DNA of 64,000 nucleotides from Flaccisagitta enflata (lineage: Eukaryota; Chaetognatha; Sagittoidea; Aphragmophora): NCBI GenBank assembly GCA_965153355.1, contig OZ231126.1, positions 27,094,001-27,158,000 of the forward strand. The letters run 5' to 3'. A program made the position numbers and the translations under genes. The notes under the pieces were generated by a model. That model did not search any database, was not told the origin of the DNA, and saw only the letters and a list, made by a program, of their open reading frames with translations. Below are positions 1 to 11,565 of this stretch, piece by piece. Every line of letters begins with the position of its first letter. Position 1 is the first letter of the stretch.

Positions 1-202
1 GATTTCTCTCGATTTCTCTCTCGTGATCACTTTGTGGCCGCCTTTATTTTATACGTATACATGTAGTTTCTAGTGACTAATGAATTCATTTCTGAACGAG
101 GTATAGTCCGCTAGAACGAGTTTAACCTTAAACCTTACCGTTCGTTATTTGTAAATTGGCATCTTGACCATCTCTTTTACGTTTTGCATTATCTCTTTCA
201 AG
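1..202 (+). other. 3' part of an AHCY intron
   Basis: Non-coding sequence upstream of the AHCY exon. It ends in a pyrimidine-rich acceptor, ATCTCTTTCAAG, just before the first codon that aligns with the family (Asp-His-Ala-Ala-Ala-Ala). The upstream exons coding for about 85 residues lie outside the window. Confidence 0.8.
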
Positions 203-1246
203 GACCACGCCGCCGCCGCCATCGCCGCGGCCGGCGTCCCTGTCTACGCGTGGAAGGGAATGACGGACGAGGAGTACCTTTGGTGCATCGAGCAAACCAT
301 CTTCTTCCCAGACGGGCAACCCCTCAACATGATCCTCGACGACGGCGGCGACTTGACCAACCTCATCCACACCAAATACCCCCACTTGCTCGATGGCATC
401 TACGGCTGCTCCGAGGAGACCACCACGGGCGTCCACAATCTCTACAAGCTCCACAAGAAGGGACTTCTCAAGATCCCCGCCATCAACGTCAACGACTCCG
501 TCACCAAATCCAAGTTTGACAACCTCTACGGCTGCCGGGAGTCGCTCGTCGATGGCATCAAGCGCGCCACCGACATCATGATCGCCGGCAAGGTCGCCGT
601 CGTCGCCGGATACGGTGACGTGGGCAAAGGCAGCGCTCAGGCTCTCCGCGCTTTCGGCGCCCGCGTCTTGGTCACGGAAATCGATCCCATCAACGCCCTG
701 CAAGCCGCCATGGAAGGCTTCGAGGTCACCACCATGGACGAGGCCTGCAAGGAAGCTCGCATCTTTGTCACCACCACGGGCTGCTCCGGCATCATCGAGG
801 GCCGCCATTTCGAACAAATGTTGGAAGACGCCATCGTCTGCAACATCGGACATTTCGACTGCGAGATCGACGCCGCCTGGCTGAACGAAAACGCCGTTAA
901 GAGTAACGTGAAGCCCCAAGTCGATCGCTACACCCTCAAAGACGGCAAACACATCATCCTCCTCGCCGAGGGCCGTCTGGTCAATCTCGGATGCGCCATG
1001 GGTCATCCCTCATTCGTCATGAGCAATTCCTTCGCCAATCAAGTCCTCGCCCAAATCGAACTCTGGACCCGTCACGCCGAATACAAGGTCGGCGTCTACA
1101 TGCTCCCCAAGAAGCTCGACGAGGAGGTCGCAGAAGCTCATTTGGAGCATCTCGGCGTCAAGATCACTACTCTCACCAAGGACCAATCCGATTACTTGGG
1201 CATCCCGCAATTCGGACCTTACAAGCCCGACCACTACAGATATTAA
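203..1246 (+). CDS. AHCY: Adenosylhomocysteinase (SAHH), last exon, 5' partial
   Basis: S-adenosylhomocysteine hydrolase splits SAH into adenosine and homocysteine in the cytosol, relieving product inhibition of methyltransferases. The exon begins in phase 0 after an AAG acceptor and encodes 347 residues, which equals residues 86-432 of the 432-residue animal enzyme, so only the N-terminal substrate-domain exons are missing. Visible motifs are the DDGGDLTN substrate segment, [12 protein letters not shown], the [12 protein letters not shown] segment with the active-site Lys and Asp-Asn, the NAD-binding GYGDVGKG loop, [15 protein letters not shown], and the C-terminal KPDHYRY tail that reaches the partner subunit. 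No frameshift or stop interrupts it. Third codon positions are strongly C-rich, unlike the AT-rich surroundings. The stop is TAA at 1244-1246. MAT follows on the same strand. Confidence 0.97.
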   Translation, partial: DHAAAAIAAAGVPVYAWKGMTDEEYLWCIEQTIFFPDGQPLNMILDDGGDLTNLIHTKYPHLLDGIYGCSEETTTGVHNLYKLHKKGLLKIPAINVNDSVTKSKFDNLYGCRESLVDGIKRATDIMIAGKVAVVAGYGDVGKGSAQALRAFGARVLVTEIDPINALQAAMEGFEVTTMDEACKEARIFVTTTGCSGIIEGRHFEQMLEDAIVCNIGHFDCEIDAAWLNENAVKSNVKPQVDRYTLKDGKHIILLAEGRLVNLGCAMGHPSFVMSNSFANQVLAQIELWTRHAEYKVGVYMLPKKLDEEVAEAHLEHLGVKITTLTKDQSDYLGIPQFGPYKPDHYRY

Positions 1247-1268
1247 ACTGGAGTCGCGCGGGTCGTGA

Positions 1269-1274
1269 AATAAA
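1269..1274 (+). terminator. Candidate AHCY polyadenylation signal
   Basis: A canonical AATAAA lies 23 bp past the AHCY stop. A second A-rich stretch containing AATAAA follows near 1310. Either could direct 3' end formation; the first would leave a very short 3' UTR. Confidence 0.4.
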
Positions 1275-2004
1275 CGGAGAAGTGACTCATGAAAAAAAAA
1301 CACAAAACAAAATAAAAAAAAAAAAAACTTAAAACCGCGCGTTTCTGCGTGCCTTTCCATGCATAACGAGTGATAGATAGTCTTTAATACCGAAATCAGT
1401 ATTTTAAATGAGGAGAAAATTGAGTCAATTTGAGATTTTGTCACGTTATTTTCAAGCATCGTCAACGCAACTTCTGTGAATGTTGTTTGTATTTCTATTT
1501 TGTCGTTTACATTTACATCCGTTACCTCGCTTCATTTGCTCCAATGTTTTGCCCTGGATTCTTACATTTATTTTCTGTGTCAAGATCAAAGTTTCCAGTC
1601 AGAATATTTTCGAAAATATTTTTACTGTGCAAAGAAACCGGATATATATACTTATTATTCAATCCCGCATGCGTCATTCTAACGTCACCACGGAATGCCT
1701 TACATGATCGGTTTAATCATGGCAGACCTAGTCTTTGTACTTCTTACTCGGAACGTTTATAGTCAGTCATTTCTTTCTATATCCATCGTTTCTTTTGAAT
1801 CTTTTAAAACTTTTTACACAAAACATTCTTTTTTTCCTGTTACTGTTAAGATTATTAACTTTTGGAAACGCGATCCGCGGATCATCGTGCCAAAAAAAAC
1901 CTAATTGTAAACAAAAACAAGAGAATTCTCAAAAGAAAAACTTGCTAACACTATCTCTTATCGTCTTAAAACCTTCCGACGAATAAAAAACCTAACAATC
2001 AAAA
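1275..2004 (+). other. AHCY-MAT intergenic spacer with MAT 5' region
   Basis: About 730 bp of AT-rich sequence separates the AHCY 3' end from the MAT start codon. It has no long coding frame and no recognised transposon, which is unusual for this window. It must hold the MAT promoter and 5' UTR, unless the pair is co-transcribed. I see no clear TATA box or trans-splice acceptor right before the ATG. Confidence 0.5.
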
Positions 2005-2276
2005 ATGGCAGATTTCGACTCTTGCAACAAAGTTGGACAACAAGACATTGAGTCTTTCCTCTTCACCTCCGAATCCGTTGGAGAAGGTTAGTTCAATATA
2101 GATTCATTTTGTCTGTCCCTTTGTCTGTTATCCGACTAATCTAGCGACTGTGTTAAATACACTGTTAGTCTGCTGTTTTCTGTCATGCGGTCTGACAAAT
2201 GACGATGTTTGTCATTTTCTATCTTTATGCGTATACTTGGCCTTGGCCCTGTTCGGTCCGTCTTCCTTCCTTCCTT

Positions 2277-2347
<71 letters not shown>

Positions 2348-2415
2348 TCTCTCTCTTCCCTTTCTCCCTCTCTCTCCCTTTCCTCCCTTCTCTCTTCTCT
2401 CTCTCCTTTCCTTCC

Positions 2416-2492
<77 letters not shown>

Positions 2493-5400
2493 CTTTCCTT
2501 CCCTACTTCCTTCCTTTCTTCCTTTCTTCGTTCCCTCCTTCACTCACTCACTGCCACTCAATTTCATCCTCTTTCTCACTCGCTTACTCATTCTCTCACT
2601 GCCATTCAATTTCATCTTCCGTATTTACTTCGTTCCCCTTCACAGGTCATCCCGACAAGATCTGCGATCAAGTGTCTGATGCCATCCTCGATGCTCACCT
2701 CAAACAAGACCCCAACGCCAAAGTCGCCTGCGAAACGGTCAGTTTTCTTCCTACCTTTTTTGCTTTTGAAACTTGAAAGAGGGGATTAGCTAGATCCTTT
2801 CAAAGTTGGTTTGATTCTTCGTTTTTGAAAACAAAATTTCCTCGCCTGGACAGTTTTTTTTTTGTTCCTTCAGAACCGATAATCTAATCCCCTTACAGGT
2901 TTTGGCCGCAAAATACCTTGGTTTGAAAAAGAAAACTTCTGCGAAACCTTTTTGTTTATCAAAATATCAGTATAATTTGGCCTTAAAAGGATTTTATCTT
3001 CGTCCTTGAGGCCACTCACCCAGTTACAGTATACAATCCCTTGTCAGTGCACTTGGGGAGTAGAGAGAAGACGTACGTGAGTTTCATCGTTCCCAAAAAA
3101 TTTTCCATCCTCGTTCTCTAATTTATCTAGACCTCAAGCCCTTGGACATGAAACAGTTGGCAGTTTTGAACTTTCTTCAGAATTTGTGAGACCATTAATA
3201 ACCCTCGGGCGCTGCCAAAAGATCTCTGGTCGAACATTGATGAGTTTATACAACTACGCAAAAGACCTTGATATTCATTCGGTTTGTCAGTCTGTCTGTT
3301 CCTATCCATTTTTATTCTTCAGCTGTTAGTCTGCCCAGTGTGCCTTTGGGTCTGTGCATGTCTTTTCGAATTTTATGGCGTTTATCTTTAAACTTGAGAG
3401 AAAAGTTCATCTTGGCAGAGTTCACCGTCTTTGACGTGGCAAAGTGGTAATTGTTTCAAGAATGCTCGAAGGTTGAGGACAAAGTATGGGAGAGAATGAG
3501 AAAGGGTGAAAATGGAAAGCGCAAAAAGGAAGAATTGAGTATTTGACAGATTGAAAAGATGAACTTGTTAAAATGGCTGATCCTTCTTTGAATCTATGTT
3601 TCAACAAGGCCGGATACACGGCCAATACCAGTCGCGGACGGGTGGGCAGGGGCGGAAATGTGTGTTTTCCCACTTTCCGACTCGATCACCACGGACCAAC
3701 CGACCGACCGACCAACCAACCAACCAACCAACGGACGGACGGACAAAGCCTCTTATAGAGTCGCTAGTCCGCGACTAAAAAGTGGCATTATTATTACCTA
3801 ATTAACAGTATACACAAGAAAAAAATCACGTTTCATGCCCATTTTCTTTCCTCTGATGGTTCTGTCAACCCGAGATAATGAACTAAACTCAAATCCAATT
3901 ATCCCCAATTTGCATATCTCTAATCCCTTGTCCATGATGGCCTGGGGCCATCGAGGCTGCTACTTAGTATGAGCTTTGTGTGCCGACTTATTTGATACTT
4001 ATTTCGATATCCTTCTTTTCCCTTCTGATGCTCTCAGGTCGCCAAGACTGGTATGATCCTCGTCTGCGGAGAAATCACCTCCAAAGCCGTCGTCGACTAT
4101 CAAAAAGTCATCCGCGACACCATCGAACATATCGGCTACGACGACTCCTCTAAAGGATTCGACCATAAGACCTGCAACGTCTTGGTCGCCCTCGAACAAC
4201 AGTCCCCCGATATCGCTCAAGGTGAGAGAAAAAGGCCTCTAGTCTAGTAGACGATTTGAAATACATTATCATCCTCTTGATCCTCATCATCGTCGTCGTT
4301 TTCATCATGTCACTCATCCTCTTCATCACCGTCCATATCCATTACTCATCATTATCCGCTTGTATTTCATCATCTTCTTCATCATCATCATCATCATCGT
4401 CATCATCATCATCCTCTTTTTCTCATCCTCTTTTCCTCTTCATCATCTTCCTCTTTATTATCCTCTTCATCATTGTCATCCTCTTCATTATCATAAAAAT
4501 CTTCGTCATCCTTTTCCTCCTTCATCGTCATCCTCCTCTGTCGTCTTCCTCCAATTACGGAAGCATTTTCATCTCTTTGCCATTTTACCTGATCATCATC
4601 ATCATCATCATCATCTTTATCTTCATCATTATCCCTCTCATAATCTTCCTCCTTTTTGGGCAGCGGCCCTGAAGGGGACGAAGTCCTGTAGAACAGGGGA
4701 ACTTTCATTCGTTCGTCCATTTGTTCGTTCGTTTGTTCGTCCCCCCCTCACCAGGCCCCTCAGGCCCCAAATCTGGCCTCTGAGACCTCAAATCTGGCCT
4801 CTCAGGCCTCAAATCCGGCCTCTCAGGCCTCAAATCCAACCTCTCAGGTCTCAAACCTGGCCTCTCAGGCCTCAAATTAGGCTTCTCCGGCCTCAAATCT
4901 AAATTTTCAGGCTTCAAACTTGGCCTCTCAGGTCTCAAATTAGGCCTCTCAGGCCTCAAATCAGGCATCTCAGGCCTTAAATCAGCTATCTAAGCCTCAA
5001 TTTATTGCTCTCAGGCTTCAAATCAGTCGTCTGACCTTTCAAGCCTTAATCCAGCTCTCTCAAGCATCAAATCAGCCCTCTCAAGCTTCCAATTGGCATT
5101 CTGCGGCCTTTCATCAGCCGTCTTAGACCTCAGTTTAGGCTCTTGAAGGCCTTCAGTAAGCCCTCTATAGCATCTCATCCACTTCTTTAGGCAGGATGAA
5201 CAAAAGTCCCCCTGTGTTCTACAGGACTTTGTCCCCTTCGGGGCCGCTGCCCTGCTTCCCCTCACTCCAATTCACAATCACTCAAAGCAGGGCAACGGGT
5301 ATCGCTGACCACATATTGCCCTTGGGCGACCTGTTCCTTTCCATGATAAACACCATCTTTTTCTCCTCTGTCGATTCTTCCTTGTTCTTTTCTACCCTCT

Positions 5401-7640
5401 GTTCTTTTCTTCCCTCTGTTCTTTGTGTTTCTTTCCTCTGTTCTTTCCTTACTTCCCTCGTTTATTTTATATTTCCATTAAAATTAAATCCGTCTTCTCT
5501 TTGAACATCTTTTTGTCTTCCTCCCACTTCTCAGGCGTGCACGTTGGTCGTGATGAGGATGAGACCGGAGCCGGAGATCAGGGACTCATGTTCGGCTACG
5601 CCACGGACGAGACCGAGGAAGCCATGCCCCTCACCGTCGTCCTCGCTCACAAACTCAACCAGAGAATGTCCGAACTCAGACGCAATGGAACCTGCAAGTG
5701 GCTCAGACCAGATTCCAAGACTCAGGTGAGTTGGATGTCTCAATGATTGGTTGATTAGGTTTTGAAAGATTGGATGACTGGGAGTGAAGGATTGATTGGT
5801 TTGATATGAATGAATGGCTTATTGGGGAATTGAGGATATGCTGATAAGCGACGAGGTCCTTGTTGATTTTGATTGATTGACTTGGTTAGACTGATTGACT
5901 GGCTTTGATTGATTGACTTGGTTGGATTGATTAACTGGTTTTGATTGATTGACTTGGTTTCTGGTTAGATTGATTGTGTTTGATCGTTTTACTGGCTTTT
6001 GTTTGACTGACAGGGTTTGTTTTGGGGACTGTTTGATTGGCTGACTGGTTTGGATTGACTTAGTTTGACTGATTGACTTGGTATGATTGATTGATTGACT
6101 GACTTGGTTTGATTGACTGACCGAGTTTGATTGAATGATTGGCTGGATTTGAATGAAAGTTTGACTAGATCTGCATGGACTAACCAATTACTTATTTGTC
6201 AACCCATCTCGTAAAACTTCGTCTTGCCTTTCCTTGCCACTCCAGGTCACCTGCGAATACTCTTTCAAGGATGGTGCTTGCATCCCAAAGCGCGTGCACA
6301 CTGTCGTCATCTCCGTTCAACACGACGAACACATCCAATTGGAGAACATGAGAGAGATCTTGATGAGCAGCGTGATTGTCCCCGTCATCCCCGCCAAGTA
6401 CTTGGATGAGAACACCATCTACCACTTGCAGGTAAATGAACTGGCAAAAAATGTGTTTTTCTCCCCTGGATGCTTATTTTCTGTCTGATACGATGATTCC
6501 TTAGGGACAAGGTTGCCATAAGTCTATCTTGTTACGTTGTTTGCTACCTTGCCAGTTTGCCGTTTTGCCAACTTGTCTATCATTTTTGTGCCACTCTGTT
6601 TGCCATGCCACTCGGTCTGCCGTGCCACATGGCCATATGGCCTCTTTGTTTGCATCTCTGTCATCCCGATGTTTGTTTTCCTGAGATTCTCCCAAAGTTC
6701 TTGACATTTTTGATTCACTTTTCAATTCAGCCTTCCGGCAAATTCATCATCGGCGGTCCCATGGGAGACGCCGGTTTGACAGGCCGCAAGATCATCGTCG
6801 ACACTTACGGAGGATGGGGCGCCCACGGTGGTGGCGCTTTCTCCGGCAAGGACTTCACCAAAGTGGATCGTTCCGCCGCCTACGCCGCCCGCTGGGTCGC
6901 CAAATCCCTCGTCAAGGCCGGACTCTGCAGACGCGTCTTGGTTCAAATCGCCTACGCTATCGGTATCGCCGAGCCACTCTCCATCACCGTCTTCAGGTTG
7001 GTTTTGCAACTCGCGTAGTTGTGTCTTGCCTATGATGTAAGCATTCTGATGGTTGGTCCGGAATTCTGAACACGATGATCGATTCCAGATGATCGAATCT
7101 TGCGTCTGGTTTTACTTTTTCTGTTTCTTCTCTCGTTTCCTGCATTTTAACTTTTGTTTCTAAATTCGTTTTCATCTAATCACTTCTTGCTCTTGACTCC
7201 TCTGGCTCTACTTCCAGTTTGCTTACTTCCGCCGTTTGTTCCTGTCTCTACCATTGCTTTTCCTTCCTCTGCTTCTTTGCTACTTCTGCATCTCTGCTTT
7301 CTCTGCTTCCTCTGCTCCTTTGCATTCTCTGCTATTTCGCTTCTCATGCAACTTTGCTTCCTCTCGCTTTTCTTTTGACTACGCTTCTGCGCCATTTTTT
7401 CATCTTAGCATCGATGCCAGTTAACAATCGCATTTTTCCTCTCCCTTTTGCAGCTACGGTACGTCGACAAAGAGCGAGCAAGAGCTTCTGGATATTGTCA
7501 AGAAGAACTTCGACCTCCGCCCAGGCAGAATCGTCAAGGACCTCCAATTGAAGAACCCCATCTACCAGAAGACCTCCGCTTACGGTCATTTCGGTCGCGA
7601 CGGCTTCACGTGGGAAAACGCCAAGAAGCTCGCGTTTTAA
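2005..7640 (+). CDS. MAT2A: S-adenosylmethionine synthetase (methionine adenosyltransferase), 7 exons, complete
   Basis: MAT joins methionine and ATP to make S-adenosylmethionine, releasing phosphate and pyrophosphate. Exons are 2005-2086, 2646-2737, 4038-4221, 5535-5725, 6246-6431, 6731-6996 and 7454-7640. Every intron is GT-AG and all phases join. The product is 395 residues, the same length as the vertebrate MAT2A enzyme. Motifs in order are [21 protein letters not shown] (catalytic His, ATP site), the VACETVAKTGM segment, [32 protein letters not shown], the [21 protein letters not shown] loop with GGGAFSGKD, and the HFGR C-terminal segment. The ATG at 2005 is preceded by AAAA and precedes the first conserved block by 17 residues. 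Introns carry microsatellites, an F1 element (3603-3781), an F2 element (4653-5336) and a minisatellite, yet the coding sequence is intact. The MAT2A symbol means only the animal MAT family; paralogue status cannot be judged here. Confidence 0.97.
2262..2490. repeat. (CT)n microsatellite pair in MAT intron 1
   Basis: Two long CT tracts (about 2281-2344 and 2424-2489) are separated by imperfect CT/CCTT sequence. They fill most of intron 1. All long frames through here are Ser-Leu or Arg-Glu artefacts of the repeat. Confidence 0.95.
3603..3781 (+). mobile_element. F1 element (Helentron-like, non-autonomous) in MAT intron 2
   Basis: A compact, apparently complete copy. The 5' head is AACAAGGCCGGATACACGGC, in which GCCG and CGGC can pair around GATACA, followed by the subterminal motif GTCGCGGAC. 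The body ends in a (GACC)n/(AACC)n/(GACG)n tract and AAAGCCTCTTATAGA. The 3' hairpin is GTCGCTAGTCCGCGAC, then TAAAAA. The head motif GTCGCGGAC is the reverse complement of the GTCCGCGAC arm. It is in the sense orientation of the intron, far from the splice sites. Confidence 0.8.
4256..4640. repeat. (ATC)n trinucleotide region in MAT intron 3
   Basis: Degenerate ATC/TCC/TCG trinucleotides, purest at about 4370-4415 and 4590-4620. The frames crossing it encode only Ser, Ile or Asp runs. Confidence 0.9.
4653..5336 (-). mobile_element. F2 element with internal minisatellite in MAT intron 3
   Basis: On the minus strand the 5' head starts AACAGGTCGCCCAAGGGC and contains GGGCAGCGGCCCCGAAGGGG. The 3' end is its inverted partner, CCCCTTCAGGGCCGCTGCCC, followed by AAAAAGG. 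Next to these, the segment GACTTTGTCC..ACAGGACTTCGTCC also matches in inverted orientation. Between the ends is a degenerate tandem array of about 18-21 bp based on CTCTCAGGCCTCAAATC (about 4750-5160). It has no coding capacity. Confidence 0.75.
5745..6175. repeat. GATTGATTGACTTGGTT-type minisatellite in MAT intron 4
   Basis: Degenerate tandem units of TTGATTGACTTGGTT/TTGATTGACTGACTTGG fill most of intron 4. Frames through it are Ser/Asn/Gln-rich artefacts. Unlike the F1 arrays it is not flanked by recognisable ends. Confidence 0.8.
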
Positions 7641-9315
7641 AGAGAACAAGAATGAGAAAGAGTCTATTGTTAAGAAGAAAAAAAAGATCAGTTCTCTTTT
7701 TGTAGAAGTCCCGTCCATCGACCCGCTTAGTTGACAAGTTTTCTTCATTTTTTTTTTCAAACTCAAAGATCTAGCTTCCATTAGTATTTACTTTGTATGG
7801 TGATAGGGGAAAGTTGCCTCTTCGATCTTTTTAGGGCATTTCTACGCGTATGTATACATATTGTATATTCCTATGGTGTCTTTTAAGATCGTATGAAGTT
7901 GCATCTTTCCCAAAATCACTCTCCCGCCCCGTCGCCCCTTTCACAACAGTTTTTCTTTTCTCTCTCTCTCTCTCTCCTCTTCCCCCACTCAACTCGTAGT
8001 ATTATCATCATGTCGCATTTGTTTGCGTGTGGCGTGTGACATCTCTCTCTCTTTTTCGCGAAGTGGTGGAATGTGCTTTTATTTTATTTTTCCTCTTTCA
8101 CCCACTCGGCGTTTGGCGAAGGAGAGATAATATCTAATTACAGGGAGAGTCGTCGTTGTCGGCCTTCGTCTTGTGCGTGTTCCTACTTGCTCGTGTGTGT
8201 GGACAGAGGATGAAAAGAGTTGGGGGGAATATGCACGCTCATTTCGCGTGCAGTTCGCCCTGTCTCTCTTATCTAGTCTTTCCATCACGTGCTTGTCGGG
8301 CGCGTCCGAAAGAGACCTGTCGTCGCGAATTGGCTATTTGGCGGCTTTCGGGCCTATCTAGCCCAATTCCGGCGGCATCGGAGGCGTTGGCTCACGCCGT
8401 CGGTTCTCTTTGTTTGTTTACTGTTATTAGATATTCGTTCTCTGGAACCCCGATTCGAGTCTCTATTTTTTAGAAACGGAGAAGCGAATCGGCGACGCAT
8501 AAATATTAATGAATTCGTGTATACCGTTGTAGAACCGGAATTTTTCTTGCAGTTTGTGTATCCAATGCGTAGCGTGTTTTTAATTATTTTTTCCCTTCCA
8601 GATGTACACTTGTCCAATTTTTTTTCTTAGCAAAAAAGTATCATCGCGTTAGCGTTGTCTTTTAATTGGGATAAGAGGGCATTTATTTTCTTTTGTGGAG
8701 ACTTTTGAATTTGCCCATCTTTCGCCGTCATGGTACGATGAAAAAAATGAAATTGTATCCGATGCGAAGATGGCGTGTTTACAACTTCGTAATCGCTCTA
8801 TAGGAATTAAATTAACCGCGCGTTAACACAATTGTATACATATTTAGGAAACTTATTATTTTATATAAAAAAACATTGTTTGGAATCGTGTATGTGTGTA
8901 TTATTTTTTTGATCCGTCATCGGAAAGTTGTCAACCGAATGGTTTTGTATGAAAATCATTCGATTTATTACTAGTCAATGATGGGATGAAAAACGGGTAA
9001 CAAGGAATGGCATTGTAACTTGTGTATGACTTGTTATGAATCACTCCATCTTCATGACTTGAATGAAACAACATCGATGAATTTTGTGCACCTTCAATTC
9101 AAAATTATACTCAAATCCATTAATCACTTTCTTGATTTTTTGTATAGTCCTGTGAAATCCTAAGACTGAAGTGATGTTGGTGAAATATTGTAAGGTCTAG
9201 ACTCTAGCATTCCTTGACATCGATTGGCGGACCTGCAGATCAAACTGGGTTTCAAACGGATTGGTTTACGACTTGACTGTTTGGCTCACTGTCTGTCTCA
9301 TTTCTGTCTGACCCA
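7641..9315 (+). other. MAT 3' flank, no further feature seen
   Basis: AT-rich sequence after the MAT stop, with a short (CT)n at about 7960 and a C-rich patch before it. I find no canonical AATAAA close to the stop, so the 3' UTR end is unplaced. No frame with a recognisable family, no tRNA and no transposon end is evident. Confidence 0.5.
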
Positions 9316-9583
9316 TTTTTAGATGCATCCGTCAGGAACGCATCTCTATAAGAGGGTCTGTCCGTCCGTCCGTCGGTCCGTTACGCCTGTGCAAAAACCG
9401 CGTTTTTCGGCAGTTTTTGGCCACGGTGAGATCCTACACTGAAACAAATGATCAACCCACATGTTGAGAGTCTTTTCACCCGTCTGTTCGTCCATCTGTC
9501 TCTCCATACATAAGTCACATGATCAATACACGCTGAGACACAGCCCAGACACAGCCCAGCATCGTTGCCCGGTCGGGCTTGTT
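9316..9583 (-). mobile_element. F1 element, class e head (AACAAGCCCGACCGGGC)
   Basis: On the minus strand the head AACAAGCCCGACCGGGC has a GCCCG/CGGGC stem. It is followed by AACGATGCTGGGC. The 3' end has the GACC/GACG tract, an AGAGATGCG..CGCATC-like hairpin (plus strand AGATGCATCC..GGAACGCATCT) and TAAAAA. The GATGC of the head pairs with the GCATC arm of the tail, so this class follows the covariation rule with a sequence unrelated to GTCGCG. Confidence 0.6.
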
Positions 9584-10309
9584 ACTGGCTTTCTGGCTGG
9601 TGTTTCTGACTGGGCAACTTGTTAGATTGATATCTAAATGACTCTCGAACGTGAGTTTCCATTACAAACTGATTGGGTTGTCTATTGATTTGCTGGCCTG
9701 TATAACTTACTGACTGACCTAATGATTGGCTTACAACATTGTCACAGACACTCCGGATAACGTTGGATGGATTTGTACGGGCCATGGAAATGGCGATCAC
9801 TGATGTACCGATTTACTTGCAGACTTACTAATTGGCTGACAGCCAGCTGACAGTCATTTGTTGGCTGGCTGATTGATTTGGTCGCTGAGTGATCTGGTCG
9901 CTCACTGACCGACCATCTCTGTGGTTATGAATGTTGTAATCTACGGTCGTACTTCGGTTGTACTCTCTGTCTGACAAAATTCGAAAGGATCAATCGTTTG
10001 AAATGAACACGTGGGTTTGATGATCGTTTCTCTCGTAATAGCAACGATCGCTTAAGTGCATTTTACTCGCGGTTGCACTTTTGAGCTCTCTTTGCTCATC
10101 ACATTTCCTCTCTCTCAACCTCATCGCGTGCATTTTACGAGGCATTACTTTCAGTTGCGCAAACGCAGCTTAGTACTCTGTCCATCGTTGACAAGTCCGC
10201 GTTGGACTGATTCTTTAGTCGTGTAAAACGAAGTAGGCTGTGAACCCAGTGTGTATCCTCGTCCATCCCACTCTTTAGACGCTTGCTAAACGACTAGATA
10301 AGATGGAGG
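9584..10309. other. Unassigned spacer with GATT/CTGAC-rich sequence
   Basis: Degenerate short repeats of the kind TTGGCTGAC and CTGACTGG run from about 9590 to 9930. The rest is unremarkable. No coding or transposon signal was recognised. Confidence 0.5.
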
Positions 10310-10865
10310 CACTGCTGTCTCACATAAGGATTGAGACAAGAATGATATAACTGCGGTTTTTTTCATTTTTGCATAGGTAATGGATGTAAAAACCAGGAAC
10401 CATCTTGTAGAAAATCTTTCCTGGAGCGCTTTTAAAAAAAATTCAAGATTTTTAGCTTCATTTTACAAAAGACTTTTTTTCAGGTTGGTTTGACCTATTG
10501 TTTGATAGCTTAATATTAATCCTGATAGTATACCCTTTCATTTGATAGGTCGCACTAAATGGTTTTCATAAGAAATAAAATTTTCATTTTAAAGCCACCA
10601 TTACCAAATTACAATGTTGGACTAAAATATGAAAATTTCATTTCTTACAAAAACTATATAGTGCGACCTATCAAATGAATTGAAATTTTATCAGGATTAA
10701 CATTATGCTATCAAAAAATAGATCAAACTAACCTGGAAAATGAGCGCCCCAGGAAAGATTTTCTACATGATGGTTCTTGGTTTGTATATCTTTGACCGAT
10801 GCAAAAATGCAAAAAACCGTAAAGTTATGGCATTCTTGTTTCACAACTTAGGTGAGACAGCAGTG
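10310..10865. mobile_element. Foldback/MITE with CACTGCTGTCTCAC termini
   Basis: Nearly the whole stretch is an imperfect inverted repeat with arms of about 250 bp around a centre near 10590. Termini are CACTGCTGTCTCAC and GTGAGACAGCAGTG. Each arm contains TTTGATAGGTCGCAC, which recurs near 50765 and 50830. I could not identify a target-site duplication, so the superfamily is open. Confidence 0.7.
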
Positions 10866-10875
10866 TATGGCAACG

Positions 10876-10915
10876 CTTTTTGGGCAGCGGCCCTGGAGTG
10901 CTCAATGACCTATTA
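10876..10915 (-). mobile_element. F2 3' end fragment
   Basis: CTTTTTGGGCAGCGGCCCTGGAG followed by CAATGACCTAT matches the F2 3' end in minus orientation. No matching head or array follows, so it is a solo end. Confidence 0.45.
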
Positions 10916-11565
10916 GTACTCGAACTAATAGGCAATTTGCTAGCAGAGCTGCAAGCAGAAATCTTAACTGCTCTGCTAGCAGAAACTTTTTTGCTGCAAG
11001 CAGAAAATAGCAGAAAATTTGAGTCTTTTTTTTTGTTTTTTCACGCAAATATTGTAAAAAATTTCATCAAAAAATTTTCTTTTTCACAAGAAAGAAAAAC
11101 TTAACTTGATTTTTTCCAAAATATTACATTAGCAACTATTGCATGTATTGTTTTAAAGACAGTAAAAACAAAACAAAAAAAGATTTTAAAATGTCAATTG
11201 ACATAGTTGCAACAAGAGTGAAACTGAGGAAGAAATGTCATGAAGGGGCAGCATCACTAAATCGTCATAAGAGAATCAGTAGATCCTTGTCACATTATTT
11301 GAGAACTCAGTGAATTGATCAGTTCCGATGCAAAAAGAATTTTATCTTGCTTTAATTGAGTTTGGTCTTGACGCAATAGGATCCACAGCCCACTCTTTCA
11401 GTTAAAATAGACTGGCCAAACAACTATTACCTTCTCTAACATTTTATACTTTGCTCCATAGAGTCAAAAAAATCTTCTACTCTAGAGATGCCCTAGCTCT
11501 TTTTACGTGTGTCAGACGATTTCATTATTTTCCCAAGCCCATATATCCCCCAGAACCCCCATGAG

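Noticed and set aside
128-1006. 292-codon minus-strand frame opposite AHCY
   Set aside because: Antisense shadow of a strongly GC-biased exon; no family resemblance.
2136-2789. Long Ser/Leu and Arg/Glu open frames in MAT intron 1
   Set aside because: They translate the CT/GA microsatellite on both strands; splice phases put the whole stretch in an intron.
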